DNA of 64,000 nt from an uncultured Bacteroidales bacterium (GTDB taxonomy: Bacteria; Bacteroidota; Bacteroidia; Bacteroidales; Muribaculaceae), in assembly GCA_902776835.1 (NCBI GenBank), contig CACYRK010000003.1:1-64000 (forward strand), in the 5' to 3' direction. The translations under genes were made by a program, and so were the position numbers. The notes beneath the pieces are model-generated. The model was not told where the DNA came from. It saw nothing but the letters and a program-made list of their open reading frames with translations, and did not search any database. Positions 62,987 through 64,000 of the stretch are shown here, piece after piece (the stretch's first letter is position 1; each line of letters begins with the position of its first letter).

Positions 62987-64000
62987 ATGAGAAAACTTGT
63001 GCTATTATTGGCATTGGCGGCCACGCTGGCCGTCGCTGCCGGCGTACGCGACGACTTCAAGCAAGACATTCGTCGCAGTGCCAACAACTACTACGCCTAC
63101 CCCGACGGCGACCTGCCCGCGCTCACTCCGGCCCCGGCAGGCTACGAGCCGTTTTTCCTCAACCACTACGGCCGTCACGGCAGCCGATGGCTGATAGGCA
63201 AACGGCTGTATAACTTTCCCGTCGAGCAACTCGAGATTGGCGAGCGCAACGGCAAACTCACCCCGCGCGGCAAGGAAGTGCTGGCCATCTTGCGTGAGTT
63301 GCGCGAAAGCGCACGCGGCCGCGATGGCGAGTTAAGCGACATCGGTGCCGAGCAGCACCAGCGCATAGCGCGCCGCATGATGGCAAACTTCCCGCAGGTG
63401 TTTGCCGGCGACGCCCCAGTGCGCGCACGCAGCACCGTGGTGATTCGATGCCTGCTCTCGATGCAGAACGAGGTGGACGTGCTCAAGAGTCTCAACCCGC
63501 AACTGCGCATCACCACCGACGCCAGCGAGGCCGAGATGTACTACATGAACTACGACGACCCTGTGGCATCGCCGCTGCGCAAGCAAGCCTACCACTACTT
63601 CCACGAGTTCCGCGACAAGCACATCAAACCTGAGAAGTTTCTCAAGCGGCTGTTTACCGACGCGCGCTTTGCCCGCGACAGCATTGACGGCAGCGGGCTG
63701 ATGATTGACCTCTTCGACGTGGTGGGCAACATGCAGAGCCACCATCAGTGGGAAGCCACCGATCTCTACGACCTGTACTCGCTCGACGATGCCTACAATG
63801 TGTGGGCTTACAACAACGTGCGCTGGTACATCTTTGCCGGCAACACCCCGCTCACACAAGGCCGCGTGCCATACATGGAGGCGCACCTGCTGCGCTCGCT
63901 CATCGAGGATGCCGACTATGCCATCGCGCAGGGCGGCAACAGCGCCAGCCTGCGCTTCGGCCACGAGAGCGTGGTGCTGCCGCTGATATGCCTCATGGGA
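62987..64000 (+). CDS. Histidine acid phosphatase family protein, cut by the window end
   Basis: 338 residues are visible and the frame stays open to the window edge. A signal peptide (MRKLVLLLALAATLAVAAG) is followed by the phosphohistidine motif HYGRHGSRW (Arg63, His64, Gly65, Arg67) and, near the edge, RFGHESVVLP (His326, Glu327), equivalent to the proton-donor HD/HAE motif. This layout fits MINPP-type phytases or acid phosphatases, which release phosphate from inositol phosphates or other esters outside the inner membrane. The start was read directly from the DNA: ATG at 62987, 28 bases after a promoter box. Phytase activity is a guess. Confidence 0.85.
   Translation, partial: MRKLVLLLALAATLAVAAGVRDDFKQDIRRSANNYYAYPDGDLPALTPAPAGYEPFFLNHYGRHGSRWLIGKRLYNFPVEQLEIGERNGKLTPRGKEVLAILRELRESARGRDGELSDIGAEQHQRIARRMMANFPQVFAGDAPVRARSTVVIRCLLSMQNEVDVLKSLNPQLRITTDASEAEMYYMNYDDPVASPLRKQAYHYFHEFRDKHIKPEKFLKRLFTDARFARDSIDGSGLMIDLFDVVGNMQSHHQWEATDLYDLYSLDDAYNVWAYNNVRWYIFAGNTPLTQGRVPYMEAHLLRSLIEDADYAIAQGGNSASLRFGHESVVLPLICLMG

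Overview
The window reads as chromosome of a gut-type Bacteroidales bacterium, most likely of the Muribaculaceae. Reasons: Bacteroidetes promoters (TTG, 19-20 bp, TAnnTTTGC) stand before many genes and Shine-Dalgarno sequences are largely absent; several genes are Bacteroidetes-typical (murF-alr fusion, GSCFA, WbqC, DUF4491, DUF4294, OMP_b-brl TonB proteins, RNase H with a viroplasmin domain, reverse rubrerythrin); and two very large secreted proteins end in a shared YYNVAG...DKPFDGMNIVVT tail of a kind I associate with that family. The genus is inference. Coding sequence is GC-rich with strong third-position bias, so most genes have long antisense shadow ORFs that are not annotated here.

Layout. 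0.5-8.7 kb (+): a 1000-residue TPR protein and an outer-membrane barrel, then pseudouridine kinase and glycosidase (psuK, psuG) and a CstA-type transporter. 8.8-10.6 kb: a single-polypeptide [FeFe] hydrogenase with a fused thioredoxin-like iron-sulfur domain. 10.7-13.4 kb (-): RNase H, glycosyltransferase, radical SAM. 13.4-14.1 kb: non-coding, with palindromic REP-like repeats. 14.1-17.3 kb: lipoprotein (-), SDR epimerase, rbfA, LolE-like permease. 17.4-23.7 kb (-): cdd, YfhO-like protein, methyltransferase, serine hydrolase, xerD. 23.7-27.3 kb (+): glucosaminidase, a hypothetical protein, a 39-codon gene remnant between two copies of the dnaX promoter, dnaX. 27.4-30.5 kb (-): ATPase-TOPRIM (DUF4435) fusion, SPOR lipoprotein, phosphoesterase, DUF4491. 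30.8-38.9 kb (+): beta-flower repeat protein, GH3, lepB, wbqC-like, frr, GSCFA, murF-alr. 39.0-44.0 kb: lptE (-), HTH-S24 repressor (+), three tandem 170-bp palindromic repeats, TonB-type receptor (-). 44.2-48.9 kb: 1564-residue secreted protein. 49.0-57.9 kb: gapA, mscL, leuS, rdgB, vsr, DUF4294, small barrel, rubrerythrin. 58.1-61.5 kb: 1101-residue secreted protein. 61.6-62.9 kb: an AAA_14/DUF4143 ATPase cassette bracketed by perfect 69-bp direct repeats. 63.0 kb to the end: a truncated histidine acid phosphatase.

The genes are mostly core housekeeping (translation, envelope assembly, cell wall, DNA maintenance). Accessory signals concentrate in the spacers: duplicated promoters, nested palindromes, 8-14 bp tandem repeats and the direct-repeat cassette. 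The best candidates for something unusual are the self-contained DUF4143 cassette, the ATPase-DUF4435 fusion (PARIS-like architecture) and the 3 x 170-bp nested palindrome array. No tRNA, rRNA, CRISPR array or complete insertion sequence was seen.
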